A stretch of 64,000 nucleotides of DNA, from NCBI GenBank assembly GCA_032622095.1, contig CP136065.1:69345675-69409674 (forward strand), in the 5' to 3' direction. The DNA comes from Siphonodentalium dalli (taxonomy: Eukaryota; Mollusca; Scaphopoda; Gadilida; Siphonodentaliidae). A program made the translations under genes and the position numbers. The notes under the pieces were generated by a model. That model was not told where the DNA came from, made no database searches, and saw only the letters and a program-made list of their open reading frames with translations. Shown piece after piece: positions 37,071 to 50,600 of this stretch (positions are counted from its first letter, which is position 1; every line of letters starts with the position of its first letter).

Positions 37071-37990
37071 ATTATTATTATTATTATTATTATTATAGAT
37101 ACATTATATAATACCCAAACTTAACCTAATTCTAAACCGCAGTAAAGGCAATATAAATAAATAAATAAATAACAGTTTTGTTTGGCGTAAAATCCACCGA
37201 AGTGCTCTAAAACGCTTGACATGTTAAACATAAATACAATTGCAAATATAAGACATAATTATGGACATAAAAAAAAATGTATAACTATAAGTGAGACGTT
37301 ACTAAGAAATACAAAAGTGCATAAAATTACAAATCGAAAAAATATTACTGGTAAATTGGGGGTGGTAACATGCTAAAAAATGCTAACAGCGAAAAAAAAG
37401 GGTAAAATGGTGAACAAGCTAAAAATAACATGAAAAGGGGGTAAAATGCGGAAAGATCGGGAACGAGTAAAATTGAAACGAAAAATATTGATGAGATATA
37501 GGTGCTTAATTAGTGATTCAAACAGTATAAAGATAGAATATTATCAACAAAAAGTATTTGCATTAGTATTTTTTTGTTTTGTTTTTTTTTGTGTGGGTAT
37601 TTTAAGATAAAAATAAAAAACAGTTATCAAACACATATGTTCAGCTTGTGTTTTCCTTGGTTGATTCGCATGACGTTAGCTTTCACCTGGTATAGCCTGG
37701 AACACCCTAGCTGACCAAGGCTACTCGCTAACGTGCTTACGGGACTTCTTCTTCGGTTGTGATTCCAGGTCATTTAATGCTTCTTGGAATAAGAATGTGC
37801 ATGACGTTAGCTTTCACCTGGTATAGCCTGGAACACCCTAGCTGACCAAGGCTACTCGCTAACGCTACTGTTTTTTATTTGTCTGTTGCAATTTGAAGCA
37901 CAGACGGAAAACGTGTGTTTTCAGTTCTCGCTTCAAAGCTGACAAAGAGTCACAACATCGAATTTTTAGGGGCAGTCTGTTCCAAACAGT
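37071..37990 (-). mobile_element. 5'-truncated LINE with (AAT)n tail
   Basis: On the minus strand, coding from 37989 downwards reads TVWNRLPLKIRCCDSLSALK then RELKTHVFRLCFKLQ and a stop, the usual C-terminus of CR1/L2-like LINE proteins. The 3' end is an (ATT)n run at 37071-37096. The orphan promoter copy near 28975 shows the empty site, proving insertion into gene B's upstream DNA after that duplication. Two exact direct repeats lie within it. Confidence 0.8.
37668..37863 (+). repeat. Two identical 65-bp direct repeats, 131 bp apart
   Basis: The 65-bp blocks at 37668-37732 and 37799-37863 begin GCATGACGTTAGCTTTCACC and end GCTACTCGCTAACG. I find no difference between them, while surrounding repeats have diverged. 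Confidence 0.85.
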
Positions 37991-38198
37991 TGTGTGAGCT
38001 ATCCCATAATATATGAACGACGCACGGACGTCTGTATTCTGTATAACAATAGCATACTGCTGTCAATTTAGATTATACAATGCATAAAGATTCAAAGACG
38101 GGCGTACACCTTCTCCGTTGATACCCCGAGCTCACGAAGAACGCAAAACATGAAGAGGGATCGATAAAGGTTTCAGTTTACATTAACCGATTGATTTG

Positions 38199-38231
38199 TA
38201 TATACGAACGCAGAACGCATTAGCATTCAGT
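38199..38231 (+). promoter_or_regulatory. Gene B core promoter (TATA box plus initiator)
   Basis: TATATA at 38199-38204 lies 30 nt before the A of TCAGTA (38227-38232). This predicts a 90-nt 5' UTR. The same pair is preserved in the orphan copy at 30168-30200 and has a counterpart in gene A. Confidence 0.6.
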
Positions 38232-38318
38232 ACAAAACGGCGACTGGTGTTTGATGATAGGTTGTAATTTTAACTCTGAATTTAGTATTTCTGAATTTAT
38301 TCACTCATCCGTATAGCC

Positions 38319-38609
38319 ATGCTGATGGAACTTTTGCTAATAGTGGTGACACAACATGGTCTAGACGCTATCAATCAAGGAGACTTCGCTGTCATTAAAG
38401 GGATGAAAGAGAAAGATCTCCATCTCTCCAGTGCGGGTATTGCATCTCCGAGGAGCCGAATCGAGTGTGCAGACTGGTGTCTCCGGAACCCTTGGTGTGT
38501 CGCTGCAACTTACATGTCCACAATGGGTCCACAAGGGGATACGTGTTTCTTGTCGTCGGGAGGTCGGAGCTTGGAGAGTGACGGTAGTGCTGTATTCTTT
38601 AAGAAGAGG
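38319..38609 (+). CDS. Gene B exon 1: signal peptide and PAN/apple domain
   Basis: This exon of 291 nt ends AAGAAGAGG|GTAAGC in phase 0. The start at 38319 (MLMELLLIVV) aligns with Met at 1481 in gene A, and the 5' flank TTTCTGAATTTAT is homologous too. Differences from gene A cluster between the third and fourth cysteines (YMSTMGPQGD here, YLSKGGPHGN there). Confidence 0.86.
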
Positions 38610-41600
38610 GTAAGCATGTGCTTGGAAATTAGATATCTCATTAAATTTCCAACAAACAAATGTACAGTAATGCCTAAAGTAATTGACCACTTAACCACAG
38701 CAGTATTATGGGTAATTTTTCAGGATTTAGTCGGAAATATGGCTTGTTGCCATTCATCGGAAAGCTCTCGGCGAGAGCTTTCCGATGAATGACAACAAGC
38801 CATATTTCTGACTAAATCCTGAAAAATTACACAAAAATTACTCGTACACAACAAGTCGTGGCTAGAGAATCCCCGTTTTGGGGAGGTATCGACCTTGAAA
38901 TGTCCAACAACAAACTGTTGATTTTCCAAACTTACACCCCACCCCCCCCCCCCGATTCCAACTAATGGACATTTCAGACTTTTGTTCACAAGTAGAAACA
39001 ATATGTTAATCTAGTTGTTCTAAAAGCAACAAATTCCCCCAGAATTCATCAATAATTAATGGTTGGAAATTCAAACAATGAGAACAATTTTAACATATAT
39101 GTGCTGTAAAATTTCCAATTCCTGATGTTTCAGGAATGAACTTTCCAACTATCTAACATTTTGACCAATGTTGATTGGGTTAGAGACCCCACCCACAGCC
39201 CTGTCTCCACGTCACTGTTAGTCGTGTTATTATTATGCCCATAACCATTGCGAACTTTTTTCGTTTTTAAGCACAACCCTTTCTATATTAAATGGATTAT
39301 CCCACCCATTTGTAAAATAATATATTGGAATGGTCTATTATTTATCCGAGGGTGTTCTGTTCAAGAAAAATAAGCAGACGGCAGATAATACAAGTATAGA
39401 AGAGTCATATTCATTGGAGGGACATTTTCAGATAATAGATTTAAAAAACGTTTGTTGAACTTATTGTCTTAATATTTCACAAGGGATAACTACTCGTCAA
39501 TGCGTGTTTAGTATAGAAAGAGTTAAAAGTATTTCGACAGATAGAGCGTAAATATGTACATTTGTACATTCATCGCAGCTGTATGTCAATGGTGTTTTTG
39601 TTTTTCAACAAAAATACATCATTTACTGTTACAATTCTGATTCCATAGTAACAACGGCCCAATCTCGAATATATGTGGAAAGTTCAGGGAAGAGATACGT
39701 CATTTTTAATTAATCAATGTAATGTGTGTGTGGTTCATTGAAGACTACGTACATGTACAGTAATGCCCTAATTAATCGACTCCTTTAACCGCAGCAGATT
39801 AATGGGTAACTTTTCAGGATTTAGTCGGAAATATGGCTTGTTGCCATTCATCGGAAAGCTCTCCCCGAGAGCTTTCCGGTGAATGGCAACAAGCCATATT
39901 TCCGACTAAATCCTGAAAAGTTACCCATAATTCTGCTGTGGTTAAAGGAGTCGATTAATTAGGGCATTACTGTAATACGCTATGACCATGCGTTCTATTT
40001 CAATCACAGTCAAACTCCATGACCCTATTCATTTAATTAAATTCGTTGTTTTAAGACTTATATCTACATACTGAAATACATTATAGAGCAAAATAAGCAT
40101 GTCAGCTTGTCTGAGCGATAGTAATGGAAACAGACCTTTGGTTTTGGCTTCAGTATTGAGATGTGGCATAGACAATTCCCATATAATACTTGCGTGCTCA
40201 GCGTTCAACGGAATACACATGCTATGATATGTCGAGGTGGCTTAGAGGTTGGTTCAACTGCACGCGTACTGCAAGTGTCAATAGAAGAGATGACTTTGGT
40301 ATTGGCTTCAAAATTCATGTAGTTATGAAAATAAATTGAGCTGCCAGGTAGGAAGTTTGGACTGCTTTAAATGGGAAAGCGTTTGGTTGGACATTCAAAT
40401 CTGAACATTGCAGAACGCAACACATCGTAACACTTTCTTTAAGTGGGGGGGGGGGGGGTAAAGTGACCAATTTTGAATGTGGATTCCATGCAAATCTGCG
40501 GAGCAAAAGTTACAGAGTTGAGCATACTTCTGAGTGTGACTTGATGTGGTATTGGAAACAACAGGTATTTATCTGGCGGGTCCGCTTGGAACTTATTCCA
40601 TTATAATTTTGGTGTATTTATTTTTTAATTTTATATTGATTTTTCAAATATAGGTCAAGTGATGTAATTCCAGAAAAAAATTCTCAAAAATATATTTATT
40701 GCAAAATTGTATAATTTACCAAGCGGACCCGCCAGATAAATACCCGTTTTTTCCAATACCACATCAAGTCACACTCAGTGTTCGCGCTGGACTGAAAAAT
40801 GTTGTGGCCAAAAGTTTAATTTATTAGCCAAATGAAAAAAACTTTGGCCAAATGTTTTTTGGCCAAATTAAAAAAACTTTGGCCAAATTAAATCCTCATT
40901 TTCTCGGCGCTTCACAAGTAATGACTAAAATATTTGTTTTAAACTTTATTTGTCGCTCAGAATAAAACATAACTAAAACAAACTTTAACAACACTATTAT
41001 ACGAACATAGGTATGCGTTATATCGCACAGACAAATCAATTGACCTATCTGTAGGTACCGCCCCAATTTCAATTATAGCCAATCAGCCGATAGCTTAAAC
41101 TCGGAAGCGGCATGTGCCTGCCTAGTGATATGAATCGCAACACAAGCGGTTCCCTAACTACCATTGTAATCCATAGGTAATTTACGAACACGAGAGCAAA
41201 ATAAGTGTTAAAAAGCTAAAATGGCGTTGAAATGTACATGGGGAACATGTCCGGTTGACGAACGATATTTATACATGTTTTAGCTCGGTTTCCTAAATAA
41301 AAAAGTAACTAAGACATCTGTTTACGCTGGATTAAACAATGCCAACGACCACACTCGGATCATAGTGTTATTTAAATTTCAATCATGATTGATATATAAC
41401 AGATTTCAAACTAAAACGCGGAAATAGTAGTCCCGATCGATGATGCGTTGTGAATATTAATTGTGCCGCGAGTATGTGTTTTATGAAGTGTTTTTCGTTA
41501 TAAATGTATACATTTGTTGCTGTTATAACACCGTGGTAATATTGATTTCAAATGTCTGATATTCACACTTACACAGTACCTGTAGGATCTCCTGCGAACG

Positions 41601-44600
41601 TTTTACTGAATCCATTTGAGAAAGCTTCCTCCATATTAATGCGACAATGTACGTATAAATGAGAATCAACACTGATGTTTTCCAAGAGAATTACACGAAA
41701 TTTCACACATTGCACGTGCTTCGCGGTGTATACACGCAACCTTCACCGAACAAGTTCACTTTGTGCTATTGTTGCCTCATGGCAGCATGTAACTGACTCC
41801 ATGATAGTCGGCGTTTTCTTTAATGTACTTTATTGACGGCAAAATAGGACGTTTAAAAGGCCATTGTTTGATAATCCTTTGCATCCGGCCTGTCACCGGG
41901 GCTCACTCAGGACGCTCGTGGTAACTATTATGGTAAACTGATATCGTTATATTTATTCCGACAAAAGAGGGATTATAGATTAATTACCACATGCACACCT
42001 CCGTTTGGTTTATTTCATCAAGGTGTGAGCCATGCATTAGCATAGCTTCGATATTAAGTTTGCTATTTGATATTTAAGATTCACAATGGCTTCATTTACA
42101 CAGTTTGATTCAACGTAAACATCTATCTGTGTTGGTTATCGCAAGTGGCCTAACGATCACACCTGTTTTTTTGTTTAAAAACTGGTTCTATTTTTGTTTA
42201 TTTCTAACGACAGTCACTTTTACAAGATGCATATATACACACAAAGGTATCTTGAAAATCGTGATATTCAGAAAGAAGCTATATTATCGTGTTACATGGC
42301 GTTTAACAACACAGTCCTTTCTCATCGGAAGCCATTTTAGCACTGAAGAGATAGCGAAATTGAGATGGCTTGTGGTGCGTAGTAACAGTAACCATGCAGT
42401 CTACTGGTGGTCCATTCGTGTAAGGCATTAATACAAAATACAGCGGGAATTCACATCCAACCATATGCAAAAAGCCCTGTGAAAATCAAAGTCAGAAATT
42501 TTTCATCGCCGACGCGATGGACTGTTCTGCTTTTTCTATGGTTGTTACTTGTATCTTCTTTATGTTTTTACTCTCCTTCAACATTTGTTTAGATGCACTG
42601 TAGGAGTTGTTACCTGAAACGAAATTCGCAAACATTAAACTAACATTCTATATAATTATAATAACATAAATCCGCTAAACCAATTGCAATAACTCTATGT
42701 CGCTGACACCATGACGGTCGCTAACTATTGCTTATTATAGAAAGGTGACAATTGTTGAATATCTATTGTATTCAAACCTTGTATGATGTGAAGCCAGGTG
42801 GTTATTAGACGGGATGCAGTTTATGACACATTGCGTAACCATTGAGTTAAAATATTGCTCGCCTGTACTTCCAAATAAGGAACAATGTATTTAGATGTTT
42901 TATCTTATATAATCAACAAAATATTACATAACCAGTGTACAGATTAAGCGTTTTGACGATTAGGCTGGTTAAATGTTAGAGCTTACCTGTTGCTGTCTCG
43001 TGATGTTTTATTATGTGCAGTGAATGTAAATGATGGATACTATTCCGATCCGCCAATGTATTGGACATTACAAAAATACTCCATAAAACAACAGCATCAT
43101 CACTAGGTATTCATTGTGCCCATTGATAACAACTCTCTTCAAAGTATACATGTTTACATAGTCGGTGTCATCGACCGCGTATAAACACAAATCTGCATAT
43201 TTATTGGACCGTTACGGTACGATACTTTCGTCGCCTAACTTCGTCTTGAATGTTGATCTATTCAGCGCTTTTTGGTTTAAACAATATTTATTTCTTCCCA
43301 AAAAGATATAATTATAAAACATGACGCATGTATGAATAGAAGACTAGAAGGGATGAAGAGGATTTGACAACAAGCATCAGATGCTTATATAGAGCCATCT
43401 CCTCAGAAAAGAACAGATTACATATAGTGGTCAGTGAGAAGTGGAAGACAAGATTAAGTAAGAGGAAGAGATACAGAGCATGATGAGAAGATTAATGAAC
43501 TGATGGATTACAGTTGGGTGAGAACAGATGGGGAAAAAGCAATCAGCACATATATTTACAATGATCACTTCTCTTATGCATGACACTGTTTTACATAGGA
43601 AAAATTAAAACTATGTGTAGAGTGGAGTCACTAGTTTGCCAGCACCTTTATATGGCTTTTCGTTTTTTGTGCAGCATCGAGTTTCTGAAATTGTTACCAC
43701 ATTGTTAGCTATATATATAATTTATAGCTATATTATTTTTGATTTGTGTCTCTGAAGATTATCAAATTCGAGCAGCTACTCATTGTGAGTCAGAAATACA
43801 ATTGGCTACTAACGAAATCGATTGCTAGTTAGTATAAATGTTTGAGTTGCCTCAAATATAGCCTTGTTAAGTCTTTTGGGGAATGAATAATCTACATTGA
43901 CTGCTCCATTTCTGAATTGGTACCGATCTTAAAGGGACACCGGGCATTCCATCGCAATTATCAGGATATACAAACTTAATCTCGCAATATATAAACTGTA
44001 ATTTCATTGGGAAAACGGAGATTATTCCTAAAGTAAATTCGGTATTTGACCTTGTCAACTATAGAATGCCAGTGATGGTTGTTTATTCACACTGTTTAAC
44101 ATATCATGTAACAATCCAAGCAAACGGATTTTTGGTGACATCTAGGTGTTGGATGGGGGTAGTCTAAAAACTGCATAAATTCACAGGTGGACACAGGTGG
44201 ACACCACCCACTTAGAATCCACATCGTACGTCCCTGTCTGTCTCATCAAAGATCATTTGGAAAAAAATATCAGTGGTCATTGTCAACTTCCACAATGAAG
44301 CCCAATATTATTATATAGAAACACATTTTTTTGTGGGCCACCCCATTAACTAATTCTCGTGCACACGCAACAAAATGTAAGTGTCACATATTATTTTATC
44401 ACAGAAATACACTGGCTATTGTTTGTTTTATATGTGCACTATGAGGTGCACCAATATTCACAATGTTGAACTTGCAAACAAACGAAAATCAAAGAAGCCT
44501 CTCGACATTCAAAATGAAAACATAAAGGAGACGAGAAAGTCACCACGGAAGTCAGAGTGCAACTCAATTAGGATACTGTTCCATATATGGAGTGTCTTGT

Positions 44601-47600
44601 CTGGAGGTGAAAAATTCATCGCACTAAGACATTCAAGAAAACGAGTCGGAGAGCCTTTAACTTGTGTCAAACTCAAGATGCTTCTAAAGCTCTGCTCTGC
44701 ATGAGACATATTAATGAGTTTAGTGATTTGACTGCACGCCCAAACTGTGCCATTATAGACGGTAATGCATTGATCCAACATATACGATACATTCAAGAGA
44801 ATTTCAGTAAGTTGTTGTTTTTTGTTTTGATTGTAACCGCATTGATGTTGTGGTCGACCCCTAAAAGTTAATGCAAAAATACACATTGAATATAATTATC
44901 TATATTTAAATAAATTGCTGTCTATATGGGTATATGTGTGGAAATTCCCGGTATTCGACATGAACACAAATGTATTACATGTATAGTGTATTCATTTGAG
45001 CATGCATGGGGTAGGATAGAGGGTCTTATTTCTCAGTATCATGCATTTAAGATAATCTGTAAAAAATAAAAAGAACCGGAAACAACAATATAACAGCGAA
45101 CTAAACAAGTTTTTTTTATGTAAAAGCTATTATTTATCAATATATCAGAATACTAGACACATTTATTCAGTCAAATATTTTTCAAAAACTTGGCATGTTC
45201 GCATTTTGGCTATTTGTATGAGTTAAATGTTAGTAATTGTATAGTATATTTAGATCACACCACGAGTCTCTGCCTAGCTGCATGATTTATGCCACTTGTG
45301 TGAGCCGATTTTGCGATAGACATGTATTTATTACCCGGAGGATATTTCATGATTGTAAGCGACTGAAAGCCAAATCCGCTCAAACAGTCGCCTGCTGTGG
45401 AATACTTAATTAATAAGCCACTTTTGGTTTACATGATTAGAAGACATTTATCATATTGTGACGGCAAACAGGCGTTGTTACAGTACTATACTTTAATCAC
45501 AAGCTTTCAAACCACGAAATATTAACATCATTGGTTGTCACACATATTCAGTTGCAGAGAAAATGCTAGCATTTTTGTCGAAAATACATCACAATCTGAA
45601 TTCTTCGGACAACCAATTCGGATTCAAACGGAACCATTTGACAGATGGGTGTGTATATGCGCATTGAAAGAAACCGTTCGACATTATGTCTCCAATGATA
45701 CCGCCGCTTTGTGTGCTTTGTGGGCGCAAGCAAGGCATTTGATCGTGCTAATCATGCAGAGTTATTCGATATTCTTCGAGAGTAAAACGTTCCATCTGAT
45801 ATAGTACGTTTGTTGAAAGACTGGTTGAAAACTGAAACATTAAACGTTCGCTGGGGATCATCCTATTCATAAAACTTCCAACCACTCAGTTGAGTTCGAC
45901 AGGGTAGTATATTTCGCAAAATTTCAGGAGGCTCCAGTCATGGAAGGGTTAAACATATATGGCTAATTATAACTCCAATTTAGACCCACAATTATGACGG
46001 AATATGGAATGGAGTAACGTAGGCCGATACATACAACACACATTGATAGACTAGATTCATATTCTCTGAAAGAACATGCCAAAGTAATACACTGAAGTGA
46101 GAGAACGCTCTTTACGGTCTTGTCACATCAGGAAGAAAGGAATGATGGACGCTCTGTATTGGTCCATATACTGATGAAAAGTAAAGGTCTGACTTTTATG
46201 AATTATATAACATAGTCTAGTCTTATTCCAGATTAGTTTTTCTGCGGAATAGTACAACCATGCAGACAAAAGTTTAGCCAAAATTTTAGCCAAATGAAAG
46301 TTTTATTAGCCAAATTCGAAAAAGATTGGCCAATGGCCAATTTGACCACCGACAGCGCGAACACTGGTCACACTCAGTAGTATGCACAACTATGTAACTT
46401 TTGCTCCGCAGATTTGCATGGAAATCCCCATTCAAAATTGTTCACATGACCCCCACCCCCCTTAAATAAATGACACCAAATTATCAAAGGAAGTTTTGAA
46501 AAATAATCCATTTATGCACAATCACAGAGTTAATTTAGAAGAAAAAATGTTCTTTTAAAATATAATTACACACTACTGCCATTGTTCTCCAATGTTGGTA
46601 AGTGACTTACAAAACTGCGACGAGGATATTGTAAGCTAAGTACTAATCTGTGTAGAGCGGTCGGGGCGTTGTAGTGTGGTCATGGTACGCGAAAAGATGG
46701 GATAACCCAGGGGGTCGTAACCAAATTTGCAGACACAGGGTCGAAAAATAATCATTTCCGCTACCTTGACCACCCATACACGCCCCCGCACTTTCTGCAT
46801 TTGTTTTTATTTTTCCAGGTCAACTTTTTAGGACCCACCCCCAAAAATTAGTAAATAAATCAGAATAATACGAATTTATATCAACCTGATTCTTTCTAGC
46901 AATTACTATTTAGCATCTTCCAACGTATTAATACAACCCATACCAGTGAAATGGTAGGCGCATACGACAGCGTAGAACCACCACCTCCTTTTTTGTAACT
47001 AACGTGTTTAAACAAGTTACTGACTTTGTTTAAACAAGTTAATTAATTGTTTAAACAAGTTAGCTAACTTGTGTACACAAGTTACTAACTTGTTTAAACA
47101 AGTCACCAAATTGTGTAAACAAGTTACCAACTTGTTTAAACAAGTTAGCTAACTTGTTTAAACACTTTACACAAGTTAGTGACTTGTTTAAACAAGTTAG
47201 TAAATTGTTTACACAAGTTAGATAACTTATTTAAACAAGTTAGCTAAGTTGTTTAAACAATTTACTAACTTGTTTAAACATGTTAGTAACAGAAGAGGAA
47301 GTGGTGGCTATACGCTGTCGTAGAAAATGGCTATCCGTGATTGGACAGATGCTAACTTGTTTAAACAAGTTAACTAAAAGAGGAGGTGGCGGTTCTACGC
47401 TGTCGTAGCTTCCAATTGTCTTACCAATGCTGAAATACTTCTGAGTGAATAAATAAAGATATGCATAGGGATTTCACCTTAGGCCTTTAACATTCACCTC
47501 AAGCAAGTGATGCGTGTGCATATACAGTGTTCAAGTTTTTTGGAAAATGCACTCCAGGTTGCATCCTAATGGACTGAGGAGTATATCAGTGATTGTTTTA

Positions 47601-50600
47601 TTGCTTATGTGTGATCTACTGTCTTGTACAAAATTAAATGTTTTTAACCAATGACTGGTGTAAAGTCTCAGAGGTCACGATGATATTTGCAAACATTTTA
47701 ATATATAATTTTATCACATAATTTGGCCATAAAAGCAGTTTCATAATTATCGGTAATAGACACGTTTAATATCAGCGCGTGCGATGACGTCACGGCGTTC
47801 TTCAAATAACTTGCGATCGCTGTAGTTTATGATTGTTGTTTTCGATGAATATTGCGCGTTGCTTCGGGTTTATTTGATCATGTGATAAAAGGTATCTCAA
47901 ACTCGTTCTATTTTATACGTAATTTATCAACCTCGTCCACTAAATTCTATTTGAGCCTCGGTAAACATCGGCTCAAATCTAATTTAGTGAACTCGGTTGA
48001 TAAATTCCGTATAAAATAGAAACTCATGTGAGATCCTCTATATCTACTTTTGACATGAGGACATCACATTTTGTCTTTCAAAATGGGTTTATGTCTTATA
48101 TACAGTAATGCCCTAAGTAATCGTCCCCTTAACCACAGCATAATTATGGGTAACTTTCTCGCCGAGAGCTTTCTGATGAATGGCAACAAGCCATATTTCC
48201 GACTAAATCCTGAAAAGTTACCCACAATTCTGATGTGGTTAGGGAGTCGATTACTTAGGGCATTATTGTATGTAACATGTGTTGGGTGGCTAGTACATGC
48301 TTAATAACTTTCAACAGGTCGAAACATAGTTACATGTATAAGTTCATCAGCATAAGACAAATACATTTGCGATTTATTGATATAATGCATTACCAGTACA
48401 TATATGTACATGTAATGTGACCTCACACAGAAAGTCATGGTAATCACCATGGTGACACGACGTCTTCAAACGCGGTATGTGTATAACACATATAGGCCAT
48501 GCAGGTAAAGTTAGATACGAATGCTACGAATTACCAATTTCTGCATTAATAGCACCAATATAGCACGAATAAGCATCAACTAGAGCCATTGGTGTGTAAA
48601 CCAAGATGGCTGCCAATGTCATGTAAATATACGGTGGTGGTATGCGTGGCTCTGAACTTGCGAAGCCTTTGCTGAATCAACAAATTATTCCACGCGATAC
48701 TTGAGCTCTAATATATATTTTGGGACTTCTGTCTATTTGTCTGTTAGCTATGGCCGGGGAAACTGCCGGACGGATTGAGCCCAAACTTCCTATCTAAGGG
48801 TAAAATCACAGATGAAGTGTCATCGCACCGCTTCTGAGAACGTCAGAGCACTCCTTCTCCATTCCCCCGCCACCGCAATGGGAATTCATGGGTTAATCGC
48901 GTTATAGTTAAAGAGCGTTCGTATCCGCAGTGTCGTTGATAAAGAGCGTGTCTGTGTCCAGACATGAGCGTGTTGTGTCTGTGTCCAGACATGAGCGTGT
49001 TGTGTGATTCTTATGTCTGCGTTCGTACTTAGGGGTTCCTAGGAATGGGGGAGATTTTCATCGGGTCAGTTTTTCCGCCCGATGTGACCTTCACCTTGGA
49101 ACGGGTACCCACAAATGATATAATATATATTTTGGGACTTCTGTCTGTTTGTTTGTCTGTTAGCTATGGCCGGGAAAACTGCTGGACGGATTTCGACGAA
49201 AGTAATTTTGTCCTGGGAGTGTTTTGCACGGGTCAAATCGTGACCCCGACCTGACCTTGACCTTCAAAATGGTCAATTCAAGGTCAAATCGGGTAAATTT
49301 CGACGAAATTTTATACCTAGGGGTACGTTTGTCCGGGGTGTGTTTTGGACGCGTCAAATAGTGACTCCGACCTGACCTTGACCTTCAAAATGGTCAATTC
49401 AAGGTCAAAGCCCGGACGAAGTCGGGTCAACTGCTAGTACCATATACATAGCGTATATGGTATGCTTTGTAGTGGGGAATACGCATGATGTGCTGAGTGG
49501 CAGCGACATAGATAAAAAAAATAAGCCATCTCAATAGCTACACATCTGGGCTACATGTACAGGTATAGTATCATGAGCGTCCAACCTGGTGATGCATGGA
49601 GTGTTCTCTTGTCACTAATATTGTCCTATCATACTCAAAAATCATGCAGCAGGTAAGCACAGTACACTAAGTAATATAATTTCAATATATTAATTAATAT
49701 TTGATAAATATTTTGGCTAGAAAACATTTGGATCACACATCCATTCCGACTCTTCGAATCACCCACCATGTGTCTGAAATTGTTATGCTGAAACCCCCCC
49801 CCCCCCCCAGATAACCCGGAAGAATTTGACAATAAAGTGATGCTGGTGTCAACAGACGCATGATAGTCTTCAGTACAACATATCTAACATACGCTAAAAT
49901 CCTATTGGGGAAACTTTGTTATCCAAGACGGCGTCCAACATGGCTGTCTATACTTTATAGATCTCGCAATAAGTCATTAAACGATATATTGTGACATTTG
50001 GAGTGAGATTAGAGTGCGGGAGCGAATAGGGTCAAACCCAAGGAATTTTGAACAGTTTCTGTGATAATAATTAATGTACGGTTGCCGCAATGCTTAGTAC
50101 ACTGTAAAGATACACTTCAATATATATTCAATAGATTAGCACCCATCCCACCAGATCAAAGAGAAACTACATCGCACATTTTATGTAAGACAAATGTTTT
50201 TGCTACCAAGCCGGTCTCTTAGTTGACAATTTTGTTAATGTTTAAAGCCACATGGCGGTTTGCGCTCCAAAATACACAAAATAATATTCGCTTTCGAAAT
50301 TTTCCCGGTATCAAAATAGGTAGATAAATGCCCAAACTACCTTTCTACGACCAATATATGTCCCAAAAAAGACGCATTCAAGTCATGACAATTACAACAA
50401 AATCGTGGTGTTTGGGTCCCAAACAACCAGCCTGCCATTTCGGATGATGCAACCACCGACAACAGCCGAGGATCTCCAGGTGTATTCGTAAATAAGCTTC
50501 CCAGCGTCTCTATAATTTTCGGTACGCGATAAAGAGGTTTCAATGTGATTTTATGTGTCCCTGTGAGAACAATGGTCCTTGTTGACAAGAAGTTACTGAT

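Larger units (their letters stand above)
40776..46366. mobile_element. hAT-type DNA transposon, 5.6 kb, no intact transposase seen
   Basis: Termini are CAGTGTTCGCGCTG and its exact complement CAGCGCGAACACTG. The 8-bp target duplication GTCACACT flanks both ends (40768-40775 and 46367-46374). CAGTG ends plus an 8-bp duplication define hAT elements. Subterminal 'TTGGCCAAA(T)' motifs are reiterated near both ends (40810-40890 and 46270-46345), as expected of transposase-binding repeats. No frame shows a hAT catalytic or dimerisation domain, and a LINE fragment and a degraded gene-like frame lie inside. Confidence 0.85.
40435..46465. repeat. About 440-bp palindrome split by a hAT insertion
   Basis: Once 40776-46374 is removed, the sequence folds back on itself. 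TGTGACTTGATGTGGTATTG pairs with CAATACCACATCAAGTCACA, ATTTATCTGGCGGGTCCGCT pairs with AGCGGACCCGCCAGATAAAT, and outside them TGCAAATCTGCGGAGCAAAA pairs with TTTTGCTCCGCAGATTTGCA. The outermost portions are G-rich at the left (40446) and C-rich at the right (about 46450). Confidence 0.82.

Noticed and set aside
40229-40300. tRNA-like stretch (GTGGCTTAGAGG box A look-alike)
   Set aside because: The only box B-like sequence is about 12 nt away and does not fit; no cloverleaf could be drawn.
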